This document shows positions 55,491 through 63,813 of a stretch of DNA of 64,000 bases, piece by piece. How positions within the stretch are numbered: the first letter of the stretch is position 1; every line of letters starts with the position of its first letter. This DNA is from Gammaproteobacteria bacterium RIFCSPHIGHO2_12_FULL_37_14 (GTDB taxonomy: Bacteria; Pseudomonadota; Gammaproteobacteria; DSM-16500), in the NCBI GenBank assembly GCA_001801485.1, contig MGXV01000040.1, positions 77,723 to 141,722 of the forward strand. The letters are read 5' to 3'. The position numbers and the translations under genes are program-made. Under the pieces are notes generated by a model. The model saw only the letters and a program-made list of their open reading frames with translations. It ran no database searches and was not told the DNA's origin.

Positions 55491-56675
55491 ATGATTATAC
55501 AGCCTAAAGTTCGGGGATTTATTTGTACTACTGCGCATCCACTGGGATGTGCTGAAGCCGTAAAAAAACAGATTGAATACATACAATCGCAAGAACCATT
55601 CATTGGACCCAAACATGTCTTAGTGATAGGAGCTTCAACCGGTTATGGTTTGGCGAGTAGAATTGCTGCGACATTTGCTTCAGGTGCAAAAACAATAGGA
55701 GTGTTTTTCGAAAAGCCAGCAGATGATAAACGCACCGCATCGCCCGGATGGTATAATTCGGCTGCTTTTGAAGAAATGGCGCATCAAGCAGGGCACTATG
55801 CCAAGAGTGTCAATGGAGATGCTTTCTCTAGTGAAATGAAAGAACGAGTAGCTGAATTAATTCAACGGGATTTTAAAACAGTAGATTTGATTATTTATAG
55901 TATAGCTTCGCCAAGGCGATTACACCCAGTGACAGGTAAACTTCATTCATCGGTACTAAAACCAATCGGGAAGCCTTTCCAGGGTAAAACAGTGGATGCT
56001 TTTCGTAGTGAGGTAAAAGAGATTATGATTGAGCCGGCTAGTGAGGAGGAGATTGCAAATACTGTTGCAGTAATGGGAGGTGAAGATTGGGAAATGTGGA
56101 TAGATTATCTTGACCAGAAAAATTTATTAGCGCAAAACTGTATGACAGTTGCCTACTCATATTTAGGTCCAAAATTAACCTATGATATATATAAAGAAGG
56201 AACGATAGGAAGAGCGAAAGAGCACTTGAAAATAAGCAGCAAACGATTAAATCAAAAATTGCAAAAACTTCATGGGAAAGCTATTGTCTCGGTTAATAAG
56301 GCTGTTGTTACTCAAGCAAGCGCAGCTATTCCAGTGGTACCACTTTATATTTCACTTTTATTCAAGATTATGAAGGAAAAAGGTATTCATGAGGGTTGCA
56401 TTGAACAAATTTATCGCTTGTTTAAGGATTATCTTTACTTCACGTCAATAAACACCGATGAAGAAGGCTACATCCGGGTGGATGATTTAGAATTGCGACC
56501 AGATGTGCAGCAACAGATTGCCGAGTTATGGCCACAGGTGACGACAGAAAATTTAGAACAATTGTCTGATATTAAGGGTTATTGCAATGACTTTTACCAA
56601 TTATTCGGCTTTAATTTTGCGGGTATTGATTATGATGTAGAGGTTAATCCGGATGTGAAGATAACTGAGGGTTAG
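55491..56675 (+). CDS. fabV: Trans-2-enoyl-ACP/CoA reductase FabV
   Basis: 394 residues from ATG 55491 (MIIQPKVRGFICTTAHP), preceded by TAGGAG; the open frame starts 54 bases earlier. NADH-dependent last step of fatty-acid elongation. Rossmann motif GASTGYGLASRIAATF, the FEKP segment after the second strand, the substrate-region SPRRLHPVTG and the AYSYLGPKLTYDIYKEGTIGRAKEHL stretch with the family's long Tyr-x8-Lys spacing are present. FabV enzymes are known to be insensitive to triclosan. No fabI is seen in this window. Confidence 0.96.
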   Translation: MIIQPKVRGFICTTAHPLGCAEAVKKQIEYIQSQEPFIGPKHVLVIGASTGYGLASRIAATFASGAKTIGVFFEKPADDKRTASPGWYNSAAFEEMAHQAGHYAKSVNGDAFSSEMKERVAELIQRDFKTVDLIIYSIASPRRLHPVTGKLHSSVLKPIGKPFQGKTVDAFRSEVKEIMIEPASEEEIANTVAVMGGEDWEMWIDYLDQKNLLAQNCMTVAYSYLGPKLTYDIYKEGTIGRAKEHLKISSKRLNQKLQKLHGKAIVSVNKAVVTQASAAIPVVPLYISLLFKIMKEKGIHEGCIEQIYRLFKDYLYFTSINTDEEGYIRVDDLELRPDVQQQIAELWPQVTTENLEQLSDIKGYCNDFYQLFGFNFAGIDYDVEVNPDVKITEG

Positions 56676-56792
56676 TAAAGTGAGCCTATGAGCTTATAAA
56701 TTAGTGAGACAATCTGCTGTTTGATCTGATAAAATAAAATTCTGCGTTCGAGGCCTTTGCTGACGGATTGTAAACGGGAATAAGGACTTGCT

Positions 56793-57320
56793 ATGTTTAG
56801 AAAAGTAATTGTTATCAGTATTATCTTTGTCAGTAGTATATCAATGGCTTTTGCATTTAGAATATATGCTAAGCCATCCTTATCCTATCTTAGTACAGCG
56901 GTCAGTGGCGATCCAAGTAAAGTTTATGCACCCGCAATAGCAGCAGGATTAAGCCATACATTTAATAAATATTTTTATGTCGGAGTGGAAGCATATTGGA
57001 TTCCTAACACTGTTCCAGTTAATAATGAAACCAATACCTATAAGATTTCATATCAATATAGTCTTAGTCTTCTACCAGGCATTGCTTTCGATAATACAGT
57101 CACTGGTTACTTACGTTTGGGGATGTTAAGGTCTAATTTTAGTTCATTGAATACGATTGCTTCTGCATCTCAAGTGGGTGCTGGGTTAGAATATAGTCTG
57201 TCACCTACCTGGAGTGCAACGGGTGAGTATGATTATGTACGCTATCGTGACAATGAGATAGTCGGTTCAGCAACCACCGATCAATTCACTTTAGGTTTGA
57301 TGTATAAGTTTAATGTATGA
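56793..57320 (+). CDS. Small outer-membrane beta-barrel protein
   Basis: 175 residues: signal peptide to about residue 21 (MAFA), then alternating beta strands with aromatic ends (for example FYVGVEAYWIP, YQYSLSLLPGIAF, QVGAGLEYSL, TGEYDYVRY) finishing with the C-terminal strand FTLGLMYKFNV, whose last residues fit a BAM signal with a penultimate rather than terminal aromatic. The size fits an eight-stranded OmpA/OmpX-like barrel. The stop overlaps the next gene by eight bases. Confidence 0.8.
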   Translation: MFRKVIVISIIFVSSISMAFAFRIYAKPSLSYLSTAVSGDPSKVYAPAIAAGLSHTFNKYFYVGVEAYWIPNTVPVNNETNTYKISYQYSLSLLPGIAFDNTVTGYLRLGMLRSNFSSLNTIASASQVGAGLEYSLSPTWSATGEYDYVRYRDNEIVGSATTDQFTLGLMYKFNV

Positions 57321-57942
57321 GTGCGCCACTTTTTTTTTAAAAAAATTGTTAGGTATCAAATTTTCTGAATTATTGCGCGTAGGTTTCTTACTTATTTTGC
57401 TGATACATTTACAAGGTTGCTTAAATGCAGCCATGACTAGCGCACAAGCATTTTATAATCGACATGGGTTGCAAAAAAATTTAAACGACCAATATATCAC
57501 TATACAAGCTTATCAAGCACTTAATTCCAATAGCCAATTCAAAGATGCAAATATTGCAATTGCCACTTATAATAATGAAGTTCTATTAGTCGGACAGACC
57601 CCACAGTTTTGGCAAAAAGCAGAGGCTGAACGAATTGTGAAACAAATACCGGATGTGGAGCGCATTTACGATACGATTACTATCGCTAGTCCGTCATCTA
57701 CGTTAACTCGTATTAGTGATTCATGGATTACCACTAAAATAAAAGCTAAGCTGCTTGTATCTGCTGATGTTGATGCTACAAAGGTCAAAGTAGTCACAGA
57801 AAATAGTACGGTGTATCTGATGGGAATATTGCTACCAGATGAAGCTTCGGCTGCTTTGGACCTTGCGAATGCAACGGATGGTGTGGTAAATGTTGTGAAT
57901 CTTTTTTCATATATTAACATTACAAGAAGAGCAGTTTCTTAG
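57313..57942 (+). CDS. Lipoprotein with two BON domains (DolP/OsmY-like)
   Basis: 209 residues. A hydrophobic segment ends in lipobox LQGC near residue 36, suggesting an outer-membrane lipoprotein with a long N-terminal extension; the true start may be internal, but the ATG at 57313 overlaps the previous gene and suits coupling. Two BON domains follow (about residues 60-125 and 130-205) with the typical ANIAIATYNNEVLLVGQ and KVKVVTENSTVYLMGIL strands. DolP-type proteins bind anionic phospholipids and protect envelope integrity. Confidence 0.85.
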   Translation: MYECATFFLKKLLGIKFSELLRVGFLLILLIHLQGCLNAAMTSAQAFYNRHGLQKNLNDQYITIQAYQALNSNSQFKDANIAIATYNNEVLLVGQTPQFWQKAEAERIVKQIPDVERIYDTITIASPSSTLTRISDSWITTKIKAKLLVSADVDATKVKVVTENSTVYLMGILLPDEASAALDLANATDGVVNVVNLFSYINITRRAVS

Positions 57943-57953
57943 AGGAATTTTAT

Positions 57954-58295
57954 ATGTTTTATCAAATAAAAAAACAATATGGTCGTGGAGTTGAAACTAT
58001 TTTTGCTAAATTTAATGATTTAAGTGATGCTAAATTATTTATTGAATCAAAATTAGCTGCGGATGCAGCATTAAATATAAAAGTAATTTATCGAATTTGT
58101 GAAGGCATCGATGTGATAGAAGAATTTCATCCTGAAAAAAATAATTTTGCTTCTTCTTCATCCAGTGGTTCACAAGGACAAACCAGTACCGCCAATTTCC
58201 GTCCTACACCTTTTAACGTTGCGCCACGTCCAACAGGCACACCACAAAAGTGGATCAAGGACGATGATGAAAAGGATGATGAAACTAAAAAATAA
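57954..58295 (+). CDS. Hypothetical protein with low-complexity C-terminus
   Basis: 113 residues. The first 65 form a compact alpha/beta unit (FYQIKKQYGRGVETIFAKF, then DLSDAKLFIESKLAADAALNIKVIYRICEG), followed by a Ser/Gly/Thr/Pro-rich linker and an acidic tail (KDDDEKDDETKK). No signal peptide, so probably cytoplasmic. It has an AGAGG ribosome site and follows the BON lipoprotein by 11 bases. Family not recognised. Confidence 0.7.
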   Translation: MFYQIKKQYGRGVETIFAKFNDLSDAKLFIESKLAADAALNIKVIYRICEGIDVIEEFHPEKNNFASSSSSGSQGQTSTANFRPTPFNVAPRPTGTPQKWIKDDDEKDDETKK

Positions 58296-58306
58296 ACAAC
58301 ATGAAG

Positions 58307-58681
58307 TTAACTAATTGCACACCGTAGCTGATCAATTCGGGCACTGTTATTAGAACCTGTAGATAGCTTTCCAGAAATGGTCACAGTTTGCAGGGGTTTA
58401 ACTGGGATACTGCAAGAACTGGGTAATCCTTGAGAATATAATTGGTTATTCTTCAAATTCACAATATAGATATTATCCATTTCAATGGTATGCATCACAG
58501 GAAATATTTTTCCTTCTTTTGCTGCGCGAATACTCATACAGCCAACATTGCGTACACACATAAAATATCTATTATCATTCATGGGACTGGCAATTTTAAT
58601 TTTAATATTTGCAGTATCAGCCGCGTAAATTAATTGTATGTTGGTTAGAATGAATAAGAAAAAGAATATATATTTTTTCAT
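58307..58681 (-). CDS. Small secreted orphan protein
   Basis: 124 residues from ATG 58681 (MKKYIFFFLF), with a signal peptide cut near IYA-AD (residue 20). The mature protein is basic/neutral and beta-rich, with four Cys residues (CVRNVGC, SSCSIP, LRCAIS), suggesting two disulfides in the periplasm or outside. Convergent with the preceding hypothetical gene (11 bases). Function unknown. Confidence 0.65.
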   Translation of the reverse strand: MKKYIFFFLFILTNIQLIYAADTANIKIKIASPMNDNRYFMCVRNVGCMSIRAAKEGKIFPVMHTIEMDNIYIVNLKNNQLYSQGLPSSCSIPVKPLQTVTISGKLSTGSNNSARIDQLRCAIS

Positions 58682-58916
58682 GCATATCACCACTCGTATT
58701 ATGTATTATTTATGAACAAAATCATATCATGTCAAGATTAAGGATATATTATCTTTAATTTTCAATCAATTGCAGAATCAAAATAAGTTTGATTGAATCA
58801 ATTGACTCTTAACAGCCAAACTCTAAGGTTGGTTTAAATGGAAGTATAATCATTATTAGAAGAATTGAATATGCGTTTTGTTTATGGATTAGTAACAGAA
58901 TAAAGGAGTGAATCAT

Positions 58917-59072
58917 ATGCCTTACAAAGTTGGAAAAAAAACGACCCTTGGTTGGCAAATTATGAAAAATGAACATGGAAAATGGAAAGTGATAGCTCAT
59001 TCAGATAGCAGAAAAAAAGCTGAAGCGAGTATTAGAGCACGGCATGCTGGTAGACATAATCCGGGATGGTGA
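58917..59072 (+). CDS. Small basic orphan protein (51 residues)
   Basis: Begins MPYKVGKKTTLGWQIMKN and ends GRHNPGW. Near-canonical ribosome site TAAAGGAG at 58901-58908, eight bases before the ATG. Composition (Trp-x-Ile/Val, Lys-rich, then KKAEASIRARHAG helix) loosely resembles the small DUF2188-type proteins in which one beta hairpin precedes a helix, but this is weak. No neighbours in operon. Confidence 0.65.
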   Translation: MPYKVGKKTTLGWQIMKNEHGKWKVIAHSDSRKKAEASIRARHAGRHNPGW

Positions 59073-59089
59073 GTGAATAGTTAGTCACA

Positions 59090-60040
59090 TCAAAAATAAT
59101 TTGCCATTTGCTTAATATCTACATTGCCACCAGATAAAATCAAACCAATTTTTTTGTTTTTAAAATATTGGGCATGTTCTAAAATAATTGCTAGTGTAAT
59201 AGCAGCTGAAGGTTCTGCGATTATTTTCATTCTTTCCCAAATATAACGAGTAGCACTAATAATGGATTGTTCAGAGGCAAGATGGATATCATCAACATTT
59301 TTAAGAATAATTGAAAAAGCAGTTTTACCTAAGGATGTTAATAAGCCATCACAGATAGAATTTGAAGAGGGTGAAGAAACTAAATTTTTGCTTTTAAATG
59401 AAAGATAGGCATCATTTGCGGTTTCTGGCTCAGCACCAATGACGGTTATTCGGGGTGATAATTCCTTAGCAGCAATAGCAGTTCCAGATAATAGACCTCC
59501 ACCACCAATTGGAGCAATGATAATATCGAGATCCCGATCCCCACTTTCAAGAAGTAATTCTAAGGCAGCAGTGCCTTGCCCATAAATAACCTGCTCATTT
59601 TCATAAGCATGTATCAATGTCGCTCCAGTTTCATGAATAATTTCATCAAGCGTCGCTTTTCTTGCGGCAAGACTAGGTTCGCAAAATGTAATTATCCCTT
59701 CATATTCATTAACAGCGAGTTTTTTAATTTCAGATGACGTTTTTGGCATCACAACATATGCTTTAATACCACGAAGTTTAGCCGCATATGCTACAGCAGC
59801 GCCATGATTCCCAGAGGAATGTGTTGCCACCCCATATTGAGTTTGCTCAGGAGATAATGCGAATATGGCATTACAAGCACCACGGAATTTAAAAGAGCCT
59901 GTTTTTTGAAAATTTTCACATTTGAAATATAAGCTTGCACCGGTGATCTTATTTAATGTGGAAGAAGTCAACATAGGAGTACTGTTGATATAAGGGCTAA
60001 TACGTATCCCTGCTTCTTTAATTTCTTTGATAGTGAACAT
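59090..60040 (-). CDS. PLP-dependent threonine/serine dehydratase family protein
   Basis: 316 residues, fold type II PLP enzyme. The Schiff-base Lys51 is in TGSFKFRGA, the PLP-ring motif appears as HSSGNHGAAVAYAA and the phosphate-binding glycine loop as PIGGGGLLSG. It has no C-terminal ACT domain, so it is of the catabolic (TdcB-like) or serine racemase type rather than the isoleucine-regulated IlvA. Converts threonine to 2-oxobutyrate or serine to pyruvate. Single gene with about 200 bases of upstream sequence. Confidence 0.93.
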   Translation of the reverse strand: MFTIKEIKEAGIRISPYINSTPMLTSSTLNKITGASLYFKCENFQKTGSFKFRGACNAIFALSPEQTQYGVATHSSGNHGAAVAYAAKLRGIKAYVVMPKTSSEIKKLAVNEYEGIITFCEPSLAARKATLDEIIHETGATLIHAYENEQVIYGQGTAALELLLESGDRDLDIIIAPIGGGGLLSGTAIAAKELSPRITVIGAEPETANDAYLSFKSKNLVSSPSSNSICDGLLTSLGKTAFSIILKNVDDIHLASEQSIISATRYIWERMKIIAEPSAAITLAIILEHAQYFKNKKIGLILSGGNVDIKQMANYF

Positions 60041-60238
60041 ATCGTTTCCAATGTTATGATCTCTTAGCTAAGCAAAAAAGATTGCTCAGGTCAAGTGCGG
60101 CCGTTTAGCATCTCGTTAGGCTGAAGTTTATAGCCAGTATACTAGGAATATTTAGCCATATATCAATTGGATAGCATTTATTTGTAAAGAGTATAGAATG
60201 AAAAATATTCGAATCATTTTGTTTCATGGAGAAAAACC

Positions 60239-61261
60239 ATGCAGCAACTAACTAAGCCCTATTTTTTTATTTTACTCACGCTCATATTCATTGCCTTATT
60301 ATATTTACTTTCACCTATTTTAACGCCATTTTTATTAGGCGCATTATTAGCTTATTTAGTTCAACCAGTCGTAAAACGATTAGAAAAATGGAAATTACCG
60401 CATTTATTTAGCGTAACGCTGATTTTTTTAATTTTACTTTCCTTGATTCTGTTTGCGATCATTATGTTGATCCCATTGATCAACAAACAAATTATTTTAC
60501 TGGCTGAATTTATTCCACAAGTAATTGATTGGTTACAAAATTCAGTGATGCCATGGTTAAGTGAATTCATTAACATTAAGGCAATCAAGCCGACATTAAC
60601 TTCGTCGACATTATCTAAAACTGGATTAGTATTTAATGTCGTTCTTAGTTCTGGGTATGCGCTCGTCGGATGGGTAGTTAACCTTGTATTGACGCCAGTC
60701 ATAACATTTTATTTACTTTGTGATTGGAATAGATTTGTCGCTGGTTTAAGGCATTTATTGCCGAGAACGATTGAGCCTACGGTAGTGAAATTGGTAAGGG
60801 AATGCGATGAAGTTCTGGGAGCTTTTTTTCGCGGACAATTATTGGTGATGTTAGGACTTTGTTTGATCTATGGGATAGGTTTATCCTTGATTGGTCTACG
60901 AGTGGGTTTAATGTTAGGAATAATTGGCGGCATACTTAGCATTGTTCCTTATTTAGGTTCTATTTTCGTACTCATTTCAGCCTCCATTTCAGCATTGGTT
61001 CAATTTGGATATTGGCAAGCGGTATTCTGGGTGTGGGGAGTTTTTCTCATTGGTCAAATCATTGAAAGCTATATCCTCACGCCGTATTTAATCGGCGGAA
61101 GAATAGGTTTGCATCCAGTAGCAGTTATTTTTGCGATAATGGCTGGAGGAACATTATTCGGTTTTTTTGGAGTATTGTTAGCGTTGCCGCTAGCTGCGGT
61201 ATTAATGGTATTAATTCGGTTTGCAAATAAACAATATTATCATAGTAAATTTTATTGTTGA
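60239..61261 (+). CDS. AI-2E family transporter (PerM/YhhT-like)
   Basis: 340 residues with seven or eight membrane helices and the characteristic large loop after the third helix (about residues 80-155). Family motifs ILTPFLLGALLAYLVQPVV near the N-terminus, LRVGLMLGIIGGILSIVPYLG and YLIGGRIGLHPVAVIFAIMAGGTLFGFFG near the C-terminus are clear. Members include the AI-2 exporter TqsA and ion antiporters, so the substrate is open. GGAGAA ribosome site. Convergent with the NlpC-like gene. Confidence 0.92.
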   Translation: MQQLTKPYFFILLTLIFIALLYLLSPILTPFLLGALLAYLVQPVVKRLEKWKLPHLFSVTLIFLILLSLILFAIIMLIPLINKQIILLAEFIPQVIDWLQNSVMPWLSEFINIKAIKPTLTSSTLSKTGLVFNVVLSSGYALVGWVVNLVLTPVITFYLLCDWNRFVAGLRHLLPRTIEPTVVKLVRECDEVLGAFFRGQLLVMLGLCLIYGIGLSLIGLRVGLMLGIIGGILSIVPYLGSIFVLISASISALVQFGYWQAVFWVWGVFLIGQIIESYILTPYLIGGRIGLHPVAVIFAIMAGGTLFGFFGVLLALPLAAVLMVLIRFANKQYYHSKFYC

Positions 61262-61267
61262 TTAAAA

Positions 61268-62218
61268 TTAAGCTTCTGATGTGGTTTGATTAAAAATAGA
61301 TTTTGGTCTTCCCATTGCAAAGTTAACATTATATTTCCAGCGCGAGCCAATTTTCCAAGCATAAGCATAAGGTTGATAGGTTTTAGGATTGACTTTTAGC
61401 ACCAAGGTACCAATGCCAATACCAGAAGTTTGTGTCGGTCGAGTATCTTTGCTATGCCCAGAAGGAGCGGCATCTGTGACGCGAAGATAATAGGCATCTG
61501 CTCTTCTATTTAATGTAGGTTTATCCATCACCACCATCACATGTCCGCCTGCTCCATTTCTCATATTACTTCTATAGCGAAAGACAATAATGTCGCCAGC
61601 TTGTAATTGTTCAATGGTATTAATTTTATCCCAATAATAAACCGTTTCGTCGGATAGATTTGTAAAAAAGTCATAGTAGTCATACGTAGTAGGTTTTTCA
61701 GATCCAGTAGTTGATACCAAATTAGAATAGGCCTGTGGATAGATGGTTTGTAGAATGCGGTCAACATAACTTGAGCAATCTAAAATATAAATACCATGTG
61801 ATGCATCAAAGCGTGTACCACCCAGTTTATAAGAATTATATTGTAGAGTACTAATGGTGTTGCCAACAAATTGAATAAAACTTTCTTTAAAAGAACTAAT
61901 AAAATTAAATTGAGTAGTAGTAGGTGGTTTTTTATTAAGAGGATAGGCTGGTAAAATTTTGCCTGCGTGAACCGATTTTTTTTTAGTTAAAAGTGGTTGG
62001 TGCCGATGCCTTTTAAATTTATGCTGATGTAATGTGGGAGATACTTTCTTTGAGGATTTCGTGTGGATAGAACGAGTTTGTTTAGATGGAGCACTTGCCA
62101 TCGAACAAGGACCAAATGTTAATAACATGATCAATAAAATAATTATTTTTGTGTTTGATAGGTTATTCACGATTAATTGTAATTTCGAATTATTTTTTGT
62201 ACACTTTGGTTTAAACAT
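61268..62218 (-). CDS. NlpC/P60-like cysteine peptidase, secreted
   Basis: 316 residues. N-terminal hydrophobic signal/anchor at about residues 24-42, then a Lys/His-rich segment (residues 50-85) suited to binding the cell wall or DNA, and a C-terminal NlpC/P60-like domain with the nucleophile Cys148 in ILDCSSYVD and the partner His226 in GAGGHVMVV. Such enzymes cut peptidoglycan stem peptides or related bonds. It is AI-2E-gene convergent with a short 6-base gap. Confidence 0.82.
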   Translation of the reverse strand: MFKPKCTKNNSKLQLIVNNLSNTKIIILLIMLLTFGPCSMASAPSKQTRSIHTKSSKKVSPTLHQHKFKRHRHQPLLTKKKSVHAGKILPAYPLNKKPPTTTQFNFISSFKESFIQFVGNTISTLQYNSYKLGGTRFDASHGIYILDCSSYVDRILQTIYPQAYSNLVSTTGSEKPTTYDYYDFFTNLSDETVYYWDKINTIEQLQAGDIIVFRYRSNMRNGAGGHVMVVMDKPTLNRRADAYYLRVTDAAPSGHSKDTRPTQTSGIGIGTLVLKVNPKTYQPYAYAWKIGSRWKYNVNFAMGRPKSIFNQTTSEA

Positions 62219-62562
62219 AGAGTTTAGCCAGTATTGATGATAGAATCAATCATAGTTATTTACTTCTATTGAGTGCAAAGCGAGAAAAGATCATTTTCAT
62301 CCGAGCAAAAATTAATTTAAAATATTTGTTGATATAGTAGTTAACCGATGATATCCTTCCGCTTGATTCTCTTCTCGTAAGCAAATTCTTTTTAATCCAA
62401 AATTTCACTGCACGACATTTCAAAGTTTGTTAGTTCGTATCTCACTCAAGAATAAACCTGTCGTTTCCGTAGATTTTACGCGTTCTTGTTTGGCAGATGA
62501 GTCTATTTGCCATGCTTGTGTGTTTTTTATCAATCATTTTTATCAATCAAAAGGAAAGTTTT
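62219..62562. other. Intergenic region, no gene supported
   Basis: 344 bases between the NlpC-like gene (which reads leftward) and the small secreted gene at 62563. It should hold promoters of both. A near-direct repeat TTTTATCAATCATTTTTATCAATC lies at about 62525-62548, just before the ribosome site. A 71-codon open frame crossing this region is not protein-like. Confidence 0.4.
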
Positions 62563-63051
62563 ATGAAATTAAAATTAATCATCACAGCATTAATTGCTTC
62601 AATGAGTATGAATACCTTTGCTTTACAAGGGAAGGGTTTTAAATTATTAAGCGAAACAATCGAATCTTCACCAGGTGCTATAGGCGGTTTTGTTCAAAAG
62701 TCATCTTCTAGCATGCCGTTCTATGTGTATGCGTGGTCCCATGCTCATGATGCTCAGGGTCGTCCACATCAAAATATTCAATTGCATGGCAATCATTCGT
62801 TTACGATTAATAATTATACGAATCAAAAACAAATTTATACTTATAAATATGAAATAAATTCCGATGGACAATATTTTCGTAAAATTGATCATATTGAAGT
62901 TATACCAGGTGGTTTTGCGATGGATTCAGCTGATTCTTTCCTCGCTATCGTGCATTCACATATGGGAACATGGACCATTAATGCAATTACTGATGTCACT
63001 GGTGAAACAAGAAATAATTATATTGCTAGTGGTACGTTGAAAGTAAATTAA
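62563..63051 (+). CDS. Secreted orphan protein
   Basis: 162 residues from ATG 62563 (MKLKLIITALIASMSMNTFA), with AAAAGGA upstream. Signal peptide cut near residue 20. The mature part is rich in His and aromatic residues (for example VYAWSHAHDAQGRPHQNIQLHGNH), followed by a beta-rich region; no Cys. Possibly a metal-binding secreted protein; no family recognised. Ends 11 bases before a structured palindromic element. Confidence 0.7.
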   Translation: MKLKLIITALIASMSMNTFALQGKGFKLLSETIESSPGAIGGFVQKSSSSMPFYVYAWSHAHDAQGRPHQNIQLHGNHSFTINNYTNQKQIYTYKYEINSDGQYFRKIDHIEVIPGGFAMDSADSFLAIVHSHMGTWTINAITDVTGETRNNYIASGTLKVN

Positions 63052-63062
63052 TAATTTAAACC

Positions 63063-63130
63063 CGAAAGCTTGCTTTCGAACCGTTTGTACCGAGGTGCCA
63101 CATTAGCGGTGTTCCGAGGTATAAACGGTT
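63063..63130. repeat. Structured element with two inverted repeats
   Basis: A short hairpin CGAAAGC-TT-GCTTTCG (63063-63078) is followed at once by AACCGTTTGTACC (63079-63091), whose inverted partner GGTATAAACGGTT (63118-63130) matches in 12 of 13 positions. The loop contains CCGAGGT, repeated at the right end (at about 63090 and 63114). May act as terminator for the upstream gene or be a REP/MITE-like palindromic repeat. Confidence 0.55.
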
Positions 63131-63259
63131 TAATCAAAGTTATAAAAATATAATTTTATTTGAATGGTACAAGCGATCTACTTTTATTGAACATTTTGTT
63201 AAAAGTATTTTTAGCTTGTTTATGTTTTCGTAGGTTAATTATTTATAGGTTAAACTAAC

Positions 63260-63697
63260 ATGAAAAAATTATTAATAATGATGCTGAGTTTGTTTTGTAT
63301 GGGAAATGGATTTGCTCAAAAAAATGTACCACTCCATCCATTTTTATTGGTAAAAATAAATTTTAATTATTCAATTCCGTTAGAAGGAGCTAAATCTCAA
63401 GTCAATAGCTTGCAAAATATGACAAAAATAAATATGAATGATAATGAGTGGAAAGTAATTGGCAGGTCACAATCGCTTTTGAAAGGTGATACATTAATTG
63501 TATTAGCTAAGCTAGATCAAGCTAATTCCGAAACAGCCAAAATGAAATTTTTAATTATCGATTTAATCAAAGAAGAAAATATCATCATGGAAACAAAAAT
63601 TAATTTACATTATAACAAGCAAGAAAAATTATCGATTAAAAAACATGGTCGACAATTACAATTATCAGTACTCACAACGAGAGATAAAGCCGAATAG
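63260..63697 (+). CDS. Secreted orphan protein
   Basis: 145 residues with a Sec signal (MKKLLIMMLSLFCMGNGFA, cleavage near residue 19). The mature part has an amphipathic beta pattern with many Lys/Asn and no Cys. Similar in size and style to other single small secreted genes in this window, but no sequence similarity among them was noticed. Function unknown. Confidence 0.65.
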   Translation: MKKLLIMMLSLFCMGNGFAQKNVPLHPFLLVKINFNYSIPLEGAKSQVNSLQNMTKINMNDNEWKVIGRSQSLLKGDTLIVLAKLDQANSETAKMKFLIIDLIKEENIIMETKINLHYNKQEKLSIKKHGRQLQLSVLTTRDKAE

Positions 63698-63777
63698 AAA
63701 GTAATAATACAAACAATCGAATGAATTGATGTGCGCATTCATGCATTGGTACTCTGACTTGCTAATCACCAGTTATT

Positions 63778-63800
63778 TGTATATACTTATGGTATATACA
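63778..63800. promoter_or_regulatory. Operator-like inverted repeat upstream of vapB
   Basis: Perfect nine-base arms TGTATATAC (63778-63786) and GTATATACA (63792-63800) around a five-base spacer, 13 bases before the vapB start. This is the expected position and form for autoregulation of a VapBC-type toxin-antitoxin operon. Confidence 0.7.
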
Positions 63801-63813
63801 ATATGAGGTGCAC

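Noticed and set aside
62427..62642. 71-codon plus-strand open frame upstream of the secreted gene
   Set aside because: It overlaps the well-supported secreted gene in another frame and has no ribosome site or protein-like composition.
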